Notes: generated by a model from the letters alone, not told the origin. DNA of 64,000 bases from Acidobacteriota bacterium (GCA_013289955.1 JABCYZ010000006.1:186001-250000), one strand, 5' to 3'; positions 43,907-53,660 are shown, counted from the stretch's first letter. Numbers and translations are program-made.

Positions 43907-44719
43907 ATGAAAAACACTTTTCTACTCGCAGCGTGCGGCACGCTCTGTCTAGTGACCCTGAGAGCGAATCCACCACAAGCTGCGTCACCACTATCCCCAG
44001 GCCCGGAAACAGATCGCGCTCCCGTTCTCGTTGAGCTCTTCACCTCGGAAGGCTGCTCCACCTGCCCGCCAGCCGACACTCTTCTCAGCAAACTCGAATC
44101 CCTGCAACCGATCGACGGCGCCCAAATCATTGCCTTGGAAGAACACGTCGACTACTGGAATCACGACGGCTGGGTCGACTCCTATTCCTCGCCCGATTGG
44201 ACCCTCCGCCAACAAGCTTACGTCGACCGCTTCAAAGGCAAATCCCCGTTCACGCCTCAGATGGTCGTCGACGGTCAATCCCAGTTCGTCGGCAACAACC
44301 CCCAAGACGCTCAAGCCGCCATCCAGGAGGCCGCCCACCGCCTCAAAACCCAGATTTCGATAACCGGCGTGCCTTCCGACAAGGGCGATGCGCAACGCTT
44401 TGAAATCCGTGTGGGAAACAGGGCCGGTGCCGCAACCGAGGAACCAGCCGATGTCTGGATCGCCGTCACCGAGGATGGCCTCCGGAGCTCCGTGAAAGCT
44501 GGTGAAAACGCCGGCAAGGACCTGAGCCATGTAGCAACCCTGCGGTACTTGCACAAAGCCGGATCCGCCCCAGCCAAGGACTCCTCCCCACTCGTTCTAA
44601 CGCAGCAGGTCAAATTCAAAGCAAGCTGGAAAAAAGAAAATCTCCACATAGTCGTCTTCGTCCAGGAACGAAAAAGCCTGCATGTCCTTGGAGCCGCCTC
44701 CGTGCGCATCGCCGGCTAG
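43907..44719 (+). CDS. DUF1223 thioredoxin-like secreted protein
   Basis: 270 residues from the ATG at 43907 with AAGGAA upstream; a start 24 bases earlier is less likely. A signal peptide (about 1-26) precedes the domain with VLVELFTSEGCSTCPPADTLL (C50-x2-C53, thioredoxin-like), ALEEHVDYWNHDGWVDSYSS and GKSPFTPQMVVDGQSQFVG. The C-terminal part (about 150-270) is a beta-rich domain of the same family. DUF1223 has no known role. It follows the LytTR gene by 51 bp on the same strand. Confidence 0.88.
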   Translation: MKNTFLLAACGTLCLVTLRANPPQAASPLSPGPETDRAPVLVELFTSEGCSTCPPADTLLSKLESLQPIDGAQIIALEEHVDYWNHDGWVDSYSSPDWTLRQQAYVDRFKGKSPFTPQMVVDGQSQFVGNNPQDAQAAIQEAAHRLKTQISITGVPSDKGDAQRFEIRVGNRAGAATEEPADVWIAVTEDGLRSSVKAGENAGKDLSHVATLRYLHKAGSAPAKDSSPLVLTQQVKFKASWKKENLHIVVFVQERKSLHVLGAASVRIAG

Positions 44720-44874
44720 CGACCAACGCCCCTTTCCCGTTCTCAGTTCTATACCTGCGCTTGATTCGAACCGTAGAACGTCCCGGAGCTCTTTCTTCCA
44801 GAGTCAACTCCTTCCAAAATCGCTCGCGACTTGGTGTTTGACCTTGTGTAAAATAATTCTGCGGGAGATAGCCG

Positions 44875-45348
44875 ATGAGGGACGAGAGCACGAGGCAGGC
44901 AGCGCAGGAGTTTCTGGCAGCGAAACTTACCGAAGAAGCTCAAAAACAGGAGGAGAAGCTCAATCAGGAAACAGCCGTCGCCCGCTCACTCCAGGTTTGG
45001 AAGAGTTTTCGCGACGCCATCTTTTCCCAGTGCGAGGAATGGAACGCCGTAACCCAAGAGCAGACCCTCACCTGCAAGGAGACTCCTCTTGGCGACCTCC
45101 GAATCTGGTGTGCCGCCACCACCAAATACATGACCGTCCATTACGATTCCAGGAAGCTCCTGGTCACCATCCGGAACGCCGGCCGCCGCGAGAATGAGAA
45201 AGACCTGCAACTCCAAATCGAAGGTTACTCAACGGGTACCGAGCGCTCCGCTCACCTGGTCCGCAACAATGAACCGGCAAACATCCCGGTCCTGATCCTC
45301 GGCGAGCTTCGACTCCTCTCTGGCATAGGCCGTCAACGAACCGCATAG
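44875..45348 (+). CDS. Small cytosolic protein of unknown function
   Basis: 157 residues from the ATG at 44875 with GGGAG upstream. A long N-terminal charged helix (AAQEFLAAKLTEEAQKQEEK) is followed by VWKSFRDAIFSQCEEWNAVT and strands DLRIWCAATTKYMTVHYD, KLLVTIRNAG and DLQLQIEGYSTGTE. It has no signal and no recognised family. Layout and size recall the protein at 41882. It lies 155 bp after the DUF1223 gene with no obvious promoter, and a stop-to-stop tail-to-tail arrangement with bshC follows. Confidence 0.65.
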   Translation: MRDESTRQAAQEFLAAKLTEEAQKQEEKLNQETAVARSLQVWKSFRDAIFSQCEEWNAVTQEQTLTCKETPLGDLRIWCAATTKYMTVHYDSRKLLVTIRNAGRRENEKDLQLQIEGYSTGTERSAHLVRNNEPANIPVLILGELRLLSGIGRQRTA

Positions 45349-45420
45349 GGCTGGAACCTGCCCGTAGCCGCTTGTGCCAGGTTTTTGCATCCATTCGAGC
45401 CACCGAGGCGCCCGGGCATT

Positions 45421-47034
45421 TCAAGGAATCCGCAGAATCTTGTGCTCCTTCAGCTTCGAGCTTCTGGCCAGCGTCTCCAGCTCCTTCCGCCCGGCCATTC
45501 CCCAACCTGCAAGGAATGGCAGAAAGCACAACTCGCGCGACTGCAAGACCTTGTGCGGGTAGAGCAGCGATTCCAGAAACTCTTGATGCGCGGCGATCAA
45601 GCCAGCCTTCAGCGCCTGGGCTTTGCCCGTCTTGCGTTTCAGCTTTTCCAGCTGGAAGGCAATTTTTCTTTGGGCCGTCTCGACCGCTCCGCCCAGTGTG
45701 GGATCGAGCCGCACAATCTGCTTTTTCAGCTCCGCCAGCATCCTCGCGCCTTCCTTCACGGTCTTATCGTATTTTTTCCCAAGCGCCGGCGGCACGCTCG
45801 AGGTCTCCATTCTGCGTCTCAGCTCTTGCGATCCGCGCCAAACGTCCTCAACCTCTAATCCGTAGCGCCGCAAAAGTTTTTCCGCTTTTGCGTCCAGAAT
45901 CGTGAATGCCGCGCGCGGCAGAATCACCGGCATGCGCCCCAGAACTTTTCTGTAAATTACTTCGGCCTGCGCGAAGTAGGCAATCTCCGCCGGCCCTGCG
46001 ATGTAGGCCGCCGTCGGCAAGAGAAAATCCTGCAGCACGGGGCGCAGCAGCGCGTTCGGACTGAACTTTTCAGGCTCAGCTTCCACAGCCCGGATCAGTT
46101 CCTCCTTCATCCAACTCTGTTCTCCGGAAACAAATTTTCCGCCGCTGACCGCAATGGGCTGCCGCTTCCCTTGCTGCATGCTGAACAGCAAAGTGCTCCG
46201 CGCCGTCACTTTCACCTGCGCCAGAAATCCAGCCTTATCCAATTCCCTGCCGCGCGCCAGCAGAGCTTCGTTTAGCTCCTCGCGATCCTCCACCGCTTTC
46301 TGCAGGATTTCCCGCCCGACGCGATGCAGCCCGGCATCCAGCGGATCGAGCAGAATCAGCCCCTCTTCCGCGAACAACCGCGCAAACAGTTTCCCGAAAG
46401 AGCTCCCGTAGGTTTCCTCGGCTCCATAACTCTCCTCGAAAATCGCCGCGAGAAGTTCTCCTCCCGCAGCCCTCAGTATCCTTGCCGCTTCGTGCACCAT
46501 CTCTCTAACTTGCAGTCCAAGCGGAATCCGGCCGACGGGCTTCCCCGCATCGCCATTTCCTGGAAGCTCGAATCGTGTGAGCTTCCCCTCGTGAAACCAT
46601 GTCGAGACACGCACCTCGTCAAGATCGTGATCTTCGGTCGCGATCCAAAAAACAGGGACAGCATCCAGCCCCGCCCGCGTCAATTCTTTTGCAATCTGAA
46701 TGGCGGTCACCGCTTTGTACACCGAGTACGCGGGCCCGCCGAACAATCCGGCCTGCTGCCCGCTCACGACAGCTATCGCGCCCTTCCTGAGCCTGTCCAG
46801 ATTCTCTCGCGTCACATCGCCGGCGCCGAACGCGGCATTTTGCTGCCCGAGAATCCCCGTAACCTCGTCTCTCCGCTCCCGCGGATAGGCATAGGACCGC
46901 ATGGCTTTCTTCACGGAGGAAATCGTTGGAGGGTGTCCATAAAACTGTTTGACGGAGGAGAAATTATCGAGGAATTGAATAAAAAGCTTCGACTGATGGG
47001 GCAGCTGGCGAAACGGCAGGGCTCGACATTCCAT
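45421..47034 (-). CDS. bshC: Bacillithiol biosynthesis cysteine-adding enzyme BshC
   Basis: 537 residues, the family length. Marks: VVSGQQAGLFGGPAYSVYKAVTA, PVFWIATEDHDLDEV, YGSSFGKLFARLFAEEGLILLDPLD and IPLGLQVREMVHEA. BshC joins cysteine to glucosamine-malate in bacillithiol synthesis, so a low-molecular-weight thiol is made here. The enzyme is expected in Acidobacteriota; bshA and bshB are not in the window. The ATG at 47034 has no ribosome binding site but a promoter is close. Confidence 0.94.
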   Translation of the reverse strand: MECRALPFRQLPHQSKLFIQFLDNFSSVKQFYGHPPTISSVKKAMRSYAYPRERRDEVTGILGQQNAAFGAGDVTRENLDRLRKGAIAVVSGQQAGLFGGPAYSVYKAVTAIQIAKELTRAGLDAVPVFWIATEDHDLDEVRVSTWFHEGKLTRFELPGNGDAGKPVGRIPLGLQVREMVHEAARILRAAGGELLAAIFEESYGAEETYGSSFGKLFARLFAEEGLILLDPLDAGLHRVGREILQKAVEDREELNEALLARGRELDKAGFLAQVKVTARSTLLFSMQQGKRQPIAVSGGKFVSGEQSWMKEELIRAVEAEPEKFSPNALLRPVLQDFLLPTAAYIAGPAEIAYFAQAEVIYRKVLGRMPVILPRAAFTILDAKAEKLLRRYGLEVEDVWRGSQELRRRMETSSVPPALGKKYDKTVKEGARMLAELKKQIVRLDPTLGGAVETAQRKIAFQLEKLKRKTGKAQALKAGLIAAHQEFLESLLYPHKVLQSRELCFLPFLAGWGMAGRKELETLARSSKLKEHKILRIP

Positions 47035-47044
47035 CGCGAATTAG

Positions 47045-47073
47045 ATGATACCGACGGCCTTTCGTCACAGCAA
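47045..47073 (-). promoter_or_regulatory. Promoter candidate for bshC, very close to the start codon
   Basis: Minus strand TTGCTG (47068-47073), 17 bases, TATCAT (47045-47050), with only ten bases to the ATG. The start of transcription would be about four bases before the ATG, and no ribosome binding site is present. Confidence 0.45.
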
Positions 47074-47146
47074 ATCTGAGCGCATCCGTCTCGCTACCGC
47101 CCGCCGAATTCAGGCCGGTTGCTTCGACACCAAAGAGGTCCCTGGT

Positions 47147-48064
47147 TTAGACGGAGACGGCTCCGGAAAGGCGTGCGGGAGCGTGGGCGTCCAATTTGGC
47201 CATCAACTCACGGATGGCCCGCTTGTGCTCCTCGTGCAGCGGCGGCAGGGGCAACCGCGGCAAGCCACCGCGGTAGCCGGCGAGGTCCATGGCGTATTTC
47301 ACGCCGGGGATTCCGTGCTGGGAAACAATCAACTTCGAAGCCGGCAAAATCCTAGCCTGAAGTTCGCGGGCTTTCTCGAGTTCGCCCGACCGCACGGCGT
47401 TAAAGAGGGCCACGCACTGTTCCGGGAGCGCACTTCCCAGGGCCAGGATCGCGCCGGTTGCGCCAAGCACCATCGAAGGAAACATCATGCTGGCCGAGCC
47501 CACCAGCAGTTGAAAGGAAGGTGGAACGGCGGCCAGAATTTCCGCCGCGCGTTGCACGATTCCAGAACTTTCCTTCAGCCCGATGATATTTGGATGCTGC
47601 GCGAGGACGCCGACCTCGGGAGCTTCAAGAGCCACGCCGGTGAATTGCGGAACCGAATAGAGCAGCACCGGGAGCGGAGAAGCATCGGCGACGCGGCGGA
47701 AATGAGCGATAAAGACTTCCGGTGTGTACATCGGCTTGTAGTAATACGGCGTCTTGACAAGAGCGACATGGTAACCGAGCTCCGCGGCGCGCTTCGTGCG
47801 ATCGATGGTTTCGGCGGTGGACTCGGCCCCGGTTCCGGCGATAAGGCGCATTCCCGGTGCGGCGGCTTCCTTCACCGCAACGAGCACGGTGTCGACCTCT
47901 TTCCGTGAGAGAAGGACGGATTCACCGGTTGAGCCAATCGCGACATAGCCCGCGAGGCCCGTCGAGTTGTAGGTGCTGATGTTGTGCTTGATGTCCTCGA
48001 CGGAAACGGATCCGTCAGCGGAAAATGGCGTAGTGAGTGCGGGAAAAACTCCGGAAAGATTCAT
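47147..48064 (-). CDS. DapA-family (dihydrodipicolinate synthase/N-acetylneuraminate lyase) aldolase
   Basis: 305 residues in the class I aldolase fold. The Schiff-base lysine fits IIGLKESSGIV, the Tyr lies in PVLLYSVPQFTG, and the GTTGE motif is changed to GSTGES; YYYKPMYTPEV and GAILALGSALPEQ are typical of lyase or decarboxylase relatives. This points to the wider family rather than true DapA. AGGAG precedes the ATG. It follows carB by 3 bp on the same strand, so is in that operon. Substrate uncertain. Confidence 0.8.
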   Translation of the reverse strand: MNLSGVFPALTTPFSADGSVSVEDIKHNISTYNSTGLAGYVAIGSTGESVLLSRKEVDTVLVAVKEAAAPGMRLIAGTGAESTAETIDRTKRAAELGYHVALVKTPYYYKPMYTPEVFIAHFRRVADASPLPVLLYSVPQFTGVALEAPEVGVLAQHPNIIGLKESSGIVQRAAEILAAVPPSFQLLVGSASMMFPSMVLGATGAILALGSALPEQCVALFNAVRSGELEKARELQARILPASKLIVSQHGIPGVKYAMDLAGYRGGLPRLPLPPLHEEHKRAIRELMAKLDAHAPARLSGAVSV

Positions 48065-48067
48065 GAT

Positions 48068-51000
48068 CTAGTCTCCTGAAGCAGTGCTGCCGGAAGCGGC
48101 TAGGCTGCCACGATGCAAATCCTGGAGGGCGGCGACTTCCGTGCCCTGATCGAGCAAAGCGCGAATTCCGCGGGCGGCGGCGTGGGCCGCGGCGAGTGTT
48201 GTAATGCATGGAATGTTATAACGAATCGCCGCGCGACGAATCGATTTTTCGTCGTAGAAAGATTCGCGGCCGAGCGGCGTGTTGATGACCAGGTCGATCT
48301 TGCCGGTTTTGACGAGGTCAACGATGTTGGGCCGGCCCTCGTTTACTTTGAAGACGGCTTCCGCTGGAATCCCTGTAGCTTCGAGTGCCGCGGCGGTACC
48401 GCGGGTAGCGAGCAGACGGAAGCCAAGCTCGTGAAGCTCTTTTCCGAGCGAGCCAAGGTGTCGCTTGTCGCGATCGTTGACGCTGAGAAAAACCGTGCCT
48501 TTGCGCGGCAGCCGCTGTCCCGCAGCGAGCTGCGCTTTCGCGAAGGCCAAACCATAGGAAGTGGAAATACCCATCACCTCGCCCGTCGATCGCATCTCGG
48601 GACCCAGAATGGTGTCCACGCCGCGGAATTTGTTGAATGGAAAAACAGGCGATTTCACGGAATAGAATTCGTGAACGGCAATCTCGGCGATGCCGCTGTG
48701 GTGCACGAGCGGCAGATTCATATCGGCCAGTTTCTTGCCCGCCATCAGCCGAGCGGCAACTTTCGCCAAAGGAACGCCCGTCGCTTTGCTGACATAGGGG
48801 ACCGTGCGCGACGCTCGCGGATTCACTTCAAGAACGTAAACCGTGTCGCGCTGGATGGCATACTGCACGTTCATGAGGCCGATAACTTTCAGCGCGAGGG
48901 CAAGTCGCTTCGTATATTCCCGGATGTGCTCAAGAATCGCCGGGGACAAACTCACCGTGGGCAGAACGCACGACGAATCGCCGGAGTGCACCCCGGCTTC
49001 TTCGATGTGCTCCATGATGCCGCCAATGACGACATCTTTCCCGTCGGCGAGAGCATCGACATCGACTTCCGTGGCTTCTTCGAGAAACTGATCAATCAGA
49101 ACCGGCCGCGCGGGGCCCATCATCGCGGCTTGTGCGACGTACTCCTGCACCGTGTTTACGTCGTAGGCGATGACCATGGCGCGCCCGCCGAGAACGTAGC
49201 TTGGGCGGACAAGAACCGGCATGCCGATTTCGGCGGCAACGCGCGCCGCTTCTTCCGGAACCAGCGCGGTGCCGTTGCGGGGCTGCGGTATCTTCAGTTT
49301 TTCGAGCAAACCGCCAAACCGGCGCCGGTCTTCGGCAAGGTCAATGGATTCGGGCGCGGTCCCGATGATCGGGACGCCATTGCGCTTGAGTTCTTGCGCG
49401 AGATTCAGAGGCGTTTGTCCGCCGAATTGGACGATGACGCCTTGCGGTTTTTCGCGATCGACAATCGCGAGAACGTCTTCGAGCGTCAGCGGTTCGAAAT
49501 AGAGGCGATCGGAAGTGTCATAGTCGGTCGAAACCGTCTCCGGGTTGCAATTCACCATGATGGTTTCGAAACCATCCTCGCGAAGGGCGTAGGCCGCATG
49601 GCAGCAGCAGTAGTCAAATTCAATTCCCTGCCCGATGCGGTTCGGACCGCTACCGAGAATCATGATTTTCTGTCGAGGCTGGACGTCGGATTCGTCTTCA
49701 TCTTCGTACGTGGAATACAGGTAGGGCGTGAACGATTCGAATTCGGCGGCGCAGGTGTCCACGCGCTTGAAAACCGGCGCAACCCCGTAGCGGGCGCGTT
49801 GCAGACGGACGGAGGCTGGAGTGCTCTTCCAGATTTGCGCGAGCTGCTCGTCGCTGGTCCCGTGACGCTTGACCTCGCGGAGCAGCTCTTTCGATGCGGT
49901 TTCCACGGTGACCGTCGCGGCGCGGCGATTCATGGCTACGAGCTCTTCAATCTGATGGATGAACCAGGGATCGATTTTGGTGAGTTCAGAGATCTCTTCG
50001 GCGGGCAGCCCCTTGTCGACTGCGGTGAGAAGCCAATGGATACGATCGGGCCGCGGGGTTGCCAGCTTCTCGCGCAGAAGGGAATCCGGTGTTTCGGCGG
50101 GGGCGCGCCAGGGAGTGTGCGGTTCCAGAGAGCGAATTCCCTTTTGCAGGGCTTCCTTGAAGGTGCGTCCGATGGCCATCACTTCGCCAACGGACTTCAT
50201 TTGTGTTCCGAGAGTGCTGTCTGCGCCCGGAAACTTTTCAAACTGCCACTTGGGGATTTTCACGACCACGTAATCGATGGTCGGTTCAAAACACGCCGGA
50301 GTTTTCTTGGTGATGTCGTTGGGAATTTCGTCAAGGGTCATGCCCACGGCCAAACGCGCGGCGATCTTGGCGATAGGGAAACCGGTCGCTTTGCTGGCCA
50401 GCGCCGAGCTCCGGGAGACACGCGGATTCATTTCGATGACCGTCATGCGCCCATTTTCAGGATTGATGGCGAACTGCACATTCGAGCCGCCGGTTTCGAC
50501 GCCGACTTCGCGGATAATCGCGGCAGCAGCGTCGCGCATGCGCTGATATTCCTTGTCGGTCAGCGTCTGCGCGGGGGCCACGGTGATGGAATCGCCGGTA
50601 TGAACGCCCATGGGGTCAAAATTCTCGATCGTGCAGATGACCACGAAATTGTCGCGGTGATCGCGCATCACCTCGAGTTCGTATTCCTTCCAGCCCAGAA
50701 CGGATTCTTCCACAAGAGCCTCGTGAACCGGGCTCATGTCCAGCGCGTGAGCGATGGCTTCACCAAATTCTTCTTTGTTGTAGGCGATGGACCCGCCGGT
50801 TCCGCCCAGTGTGAACGACGGTCGAATGACGAGCGGAAATCCAAGCTGATCGCACAAACGCAACGCATCCTGCGCGTTATTGACGAGCGCCGAGGCCGGA
50901 ACTTCAAGCCCTATTTTGCGGCAGGCATCCTTGAACCACAGCCGGTCTTCGGCCACTTTGATGGCGCGCAGCGATGCGCCGATCATCTCGACCTTGTGTT

Positions 51001-51328
51001 TTTCGAGAATGCCGCTCTCGGCGAGTTCGACGGCGAGGTTCAGAGCCGTCTGTCCTCCGACAGTCGGCAGAAGCGCGTCCGGCTTTTCCCGTGCGAGAAT
51101 CTCGTTGAGATACTCCTTCGTGAGCGGCTCGATGTAGGTGCGGTGCGCCAGCTCGGGATCGGTCATGATCGTAGCCGGGTTCGAATTGACCAGAACCACC
51201 TCGTAGCCCTCGGCGCGCAGGGCCTTGCACGCCTGTGCGCCGGAATAGTCAAATTCGCAGGCTTGGCCGATGACGATGGGGCCAGAACCGATTATTAGAA
51301 TTTTCTTGATGTCAGTGCGTTTTGGCAT
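48068..51328 (-). CDS. carB: Carbamoyl-phosphate synthase large subunit
   Basis: 1086 residues. Two ATP-grasp halves are visible, the first starting [23 protein letters not shown] and the second [22 protein letters not shown]; both have [13 protein letters not shown] and [17 protein letters not shown] segments. A C-terminal MGS-like regulatory domain (about 945-1086: [20 protein letters not shown]) follows. It makes carbamoyl phosphate for pyrimidines and arginine, using ammonia channelled from CarA. A secreted protein gene separates it from carA. Confidence 0.97.
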   Translation of the reverse strand: MPKRTDIKKILIIGSGPIVIGQACEFDYSGAQACKALRAEGYEVVLVNSNPATIMTDPELAHRTYIEPLTKEYLNEILAREKPDALLPTVGGQTALNLAVELAESGILEKHKVEMIGASLRAIKVAEDRLWFKDACRKIGLEVPASALVNNAQDALRLCDQLGFPLVIRPSFTLGGTGGSIAYNKEEFGEAIAHALDMSPVHEALVEESVLGWKEYELEVMRDHRDNFVVICTIENFDPMGVHTGDSITVAPAQTLTDKEYQRMRDAAAAIIREVGVETGGSNVQFAINPENGRMTVIEMNPRVSRSSALASKATGFPIAKIAARLAVGMTLDEIPNDITKKTPACFEPTIDYVVVKIPKWQFEKFPGADSTLGTQMKSVGEVMAIGRTFKEALQKGIRSLEPHTPWRAPAETPDSLLREKLATPRPDRIHWLLTAVDKGLPAEEISELTKIDPWFIHQIEELVAMNRRAATVTVETASKELLREVKRHGTSDEQLAQIWKSTPASVRLQRARYGVAPVFKRVDTCAAEFESFTPYLYSTYEDEDESDVQPRQKIMILGSGPNRIGQGIEFDYCCCHAAYALREDGFETIMVNCNPETVSTDYDTSDRLYFEPLTLEDVLAIVDREKPQGVIVQFGGQTPLNLAQELKRNGVPIIGTAPESIDLAEDRRRFGGLLEKLKIPQPRNGTALVPEEAARVAAEIGMPVLVRPSYVLGGRAMVIAYDVNTVQEYVAQAAMMGPARPVLIDQFLEEATEVDVDALADGKDVVIGGIMEHIEEAGVHSGDSSCVLPTVSLSPAILEHIREYTKRLALALKVIGLMNVQYAIQRDTVYVLEVNPRASRTVPYVSKATGVPLAKVAARLMAGKKLADMNLPLVHHSGIAEIAVHEFYSVKSPVFPFNKFRGVDTILGPEMRSTGEVMGISTSYGLAFAKAQLAAGQRLPRKGTVFLSVNDRDKRHLGSLGKELHELGFRLLATRGTAAALEATGIPAEAVFKVNEGRPNIVDLVKTGKIDLVINTPLGRESFYDEKSIRRAAIRYNIPCITTLAAAHAAARGIRALLDQGTEVAALQDLHRGSLAASGSTASGD

Positions 51329-51359
51329 TAGCAGTTAGAGTATCGTCGTTTGCTCCAAA

Positions 51360-51839
51360 CTAAAAGCCGGTGAGGCAAGCCGCCCGAACCTGGACCAGGG
51401 AGTCCGCCCTTTGAAACTGAAACTTGCCGTTTTCGAGGACATATAAATACCTCGAACAGTCCACCGAGCCCTTCTTTCCCGGTTGATAGCGAATCAGAAG
51501 CTTGTATTCGATCCCGCCGAGTGTCGCCACCAGCCAATAATCGCCGGGCACGGATTTTTTGAATTGAAAGCTGCCGTCACGGCTGGTCGTCACCTCGGCA
51601 ACGGGCGTCATCAACGCACAGCAATCCGCGCCGGCCGTCGGCGGAAATAGACGAACGCGAGTGTGTTCGAACGGCTTAACTGCTTCTTTCACGGAATTCC
51701 CTGCTCCCTTCCCGGGAGCATCGACGGAAACAAGTCTTCCGCAAATCTCGTCCACGGCAACAGGCTCAGCCGAATCCGCGGCATGAGACGCAGATAAAAA
51801 TCCGAACAAGAGCACGACGAAGAGCAACTTCCACTTCAC
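51360..51839 (-). CDS. Small secreted protein between carA and carB
   Basis: 159 residues: signal peptide (about 1-20, ending SASHAADS), then a domain with EICGRLVSVDAPGKG, TPVAEVTTSRDGSFQFKKSV and PGDYWLVATLGGIEYKLLIRY, a carboxypeptidase-regulatory-like or Ig-like pattern. Cysteines at about 33, 72-73 (ADCCAL), 127 and 155 suggest disulfides. The GTG start overlaps the carA stop (GTGA at 51836-51839), so it is translationally coupled to a cytosolic enzyme subunit. No function can be assigned. Confidence 0.75.
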   Translation of the reverse strand: MKWKLLFVVLLFGFLSASHAADSAEPVAVDEICGRLVSVDAPGKGAGNSVKEAVKPFEHTRVRLFPPTAGADCCALMTPVAEVTTSRDGSFQFKKSVPGDYWLVATLGGIEYKLLIRYQPGKKGSVDCSRYLYVLENGKFQFQRADSLVQVRAACLTGF

Positions 51840-53002
51840 GCTGCGTGCTCCTTCATCATCGCCGTGAACTGCGTAAAAAGGTAATGGGAGTCGTGAGGGC
51901 CCGGCGAAGCTTCAGGATGATACTGCACACTGAAAAGAGGCAGATTTTTGTGACGCATGCCTTCGTTGGTGTGGTCGTTGAGATTCACGTGGGTAATCTC
52001 GACGTCGCTCGACGGAAGAGATTCCGGATCGACGCAGAACCCGTGATTCTGGGCGGTGATTTCCACTTTTTGGGTCAAAAGATTTTGCACCGGGTGGTTC
52101 GAACCGTGATGGCCGAATTTCAGCTTGAACGTTTTCCCGCCCAGGGCCAGACCGCAGAGCTGATGGCCGAGGCAGATCCCGAAGATGGGGACTCGGCCGA
52201 GGAGCTTCTGAATGTTTTCGACGGCGTAGCCTACGGGCTCCGGATCGCCGGGGCCATTTGAAAGGAAAACTCCATCCGGCTTAAGCTCGAGTACGTCTGC
52301 GGCTGAGGTTTCTGACGGGACAACCCACACATCGCAGTGATGATCGACAAGAAGCCGCAATATGTTTTGCTTGATTCCAAAATCGTACGCCGCCACGCGA
52401 AACTTCCGCGAATCCGAAACTCTGCCGGACTCCCCCATCGCTTCCGACCAGGGCGGAATCGTCAGCTCGATGGAACTCTTTTCCCAGCCGTAAGCCTTCT
52501 TGCAGCTGACGCGGCTTGCGAGTTCCTGCCCCGCCATCGCGGGCAATTGCTTGGCTTCGAAGATCAATTGTTCGGCGGGCGTGCCGTCGGTGGCCACCAC
52601 ACCGCGCAGCGCGCCCACATTCCGAATGTGGCGGACGAGCGCACGCGTGTCGATATCCCAGATAGCCGGGATTTTGTGCCGATTTAAATAGAGCTGTGCG
52701 GTTTCGGCGGAACGCCAGTTCGAAGAGATTTGCGAAAATTCGCGAACAATGAGCGACTCGATATACGGCCGCGCGGATTCTTCGTCGTCGAGATTGGCCC
52801 CTACATTCCCGATGTGCGGGTAGGTTAGGCAAACGATCTGCCCTGCATAACTTGGATCGGTGAAAACTTCCTGATAACCCGTGAGGCTGGTATTGAAAAC
52901 GACTTCGCCGCCGCGGCGCGTGATAGCGCCGGCAGCACGGCCGTTAAATATGCGTCCGTCTTCCAGGGCGAGAGTGGCGGGCCGGTGCTGAACTTCGGTC
53001 AG
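51836..53002 (-). CDS. carA: Carbamoyl-phosphate synthase small subunit, apparent CTG start
   Basis: Glutamine amidotransferase subunit that feeds ammonia to CarB. I read 388 residues from a CTG at 53002: L/M-TEVQHRPATLALEDGRIF, then FNTSLTGYQEVFTDPSYAGQ, RALVRHIRNVGALRG and the class I GATase core IFGICLGHQLCG with NHGFCVD and YHPEASPGP. The first in-frame ATG, GTG or TTG is the GTG at 52618, which would remove about a third of the protein including conserved parts. GGAGG lies five bases before the CTG, and an in-frame TGA lies 18 bases before it. A frameshift from the out-of-frame ATG at 53024 is the alternative. Confidence 0.9.
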   Translation of the reverse strand: MTEVQHRPATLALEDGRIFNGRAAGAITRRGGEVVFNTSLTGYQEVFTDPSYAGQIVCLTYPHIGNVGANLDDEESARPYIESLIVREFSQISSNWRSAETAQLYLNRHKIPAIWDIDTRALVRHIRNVGALRGVVATDGTPAEQLIFEAKQLPAMAGQELASRVSCKKAYGWEKSSIELTIPPWSEAMGESGRVSDSRKFRVAAYDFGIKQNILRLLVDHHCDVWVVPSETSAADVLELKPDGVFLSNGPGDPEPVGYAVENIQKLLGRVPIFGICLGHQLCGLALGGKTFKLKFGHHGSNHPVQNLLTQKVEITAQNHGFCVDPESLPSSDVEITHVNLNDHTNEGMRHKNLPLFSVQYHPEASPGPHDSHYLFTQFTAMMKEHAA

Positions 53003-53036
53003 GTTGTCCTCCGAGAAGATTCATGAACTATGCCAG

Positions 53037-53660
53037 TCACTTCGAATTTGTGGAACTGGCTTCCGTCGTGGAAAGCGAGCCGAAATGATCGACCGGCCAA
53101 TAAGCAAAAACGGCGCGGCCGTAAATAAATTTGCTGGCCACTGGGCCGAAGACGCGCGAATCATTCGAGCTGATGCGGTGGTCGCCCATCACAAAGTAGC
53201 TATCCTTGGGAACGCGGAGCGGGCCAAAGTCGCTCATGTCTTCGTACTGCGCGGGCACATAAGGCTCATCAATGGCGTGGCCGTTGACGTAGACGATCCC
53301 CTGCCGAATCTCGACGCTTTCCCCCGGCAATCCGATGACGCGTTTGATGAACGATTTCGAATGGTCGAGAGGATACCAGAAAACTACAACGTCGCGCCGC
53401 TGGATCGGTTCGAACCGATAGACAAACTTATTGATGAAAATGCGCTCCTGGTCGGAAAGCAGGGGAGCCATGCTGGTACCTTCGACTTTTACCGGCTGAT
53501 AGAGGAACACAATGATGACGAGCGCGAGGCCGATGGCGATCAGCAGATCGCGCGTCCAAACACGGATTTCATTTCTCAGGGAATGGGTTGTCGGCGGCGC
53601 CGGCGCTGGAGTTTCCGGAACCGATGGAGCAAGAGGTTGGTTCTGGTCCGTGCTTTGCAT
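53037..53660 (-). CDS. lepB: Signal peptidase I
   Basis: 207 residues. A Pro-rich cytosolic N-terminus (1-30), a membrane helix (about 38-55), the catalytic serine in EGTSMAPLL (S63), the lysine in SFIKRVIGLPGE (K106) and the GDHRISSNDSRVFGPV box near the C-terminus are present. It cleaves signal peptides of exported proteins at the outer face of the membrane. A possible extended -10 (TGCTATAAA at 53678-53686) lies 17 bp before the ATG. It is transcribed towards carA, 34 bp away. Confidence 0.95.
   Translation of the reverse strand: MQSTDQNQPLAPSVPETPAPAPPTTHSLRNEIRVWTRDLLIAIGLALVIIVFLYQPVKVEGTSMAPLLSDQERIFINKFVYRFEPIQRRDVVVFWYPLDHSKSFIKRVIGLPGESVEIRQGIVYVNGHAIDEPYVPAQYEDMSDFGPLRVPKDSYFVMGDHRISSNDSRVFGPVASKFIYGRAVFAYWPVDHFGSLSTTEASSTNSK

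Noticed and set aside
48113..51298. 1061-codon plus-strand open frame opposite carB
   Set aside because: It mirrors carB in the complementary frame, has no ribosome binding site or recognisable domains, and its Arg/His-rich content is typical of GC-rich antisense shadows.
51836..52618. carA starting at the internal GTG at 52618
   Set aside because: It would remove the conserved N-terminal domain whose coding frame continues intact upstream to 53002.
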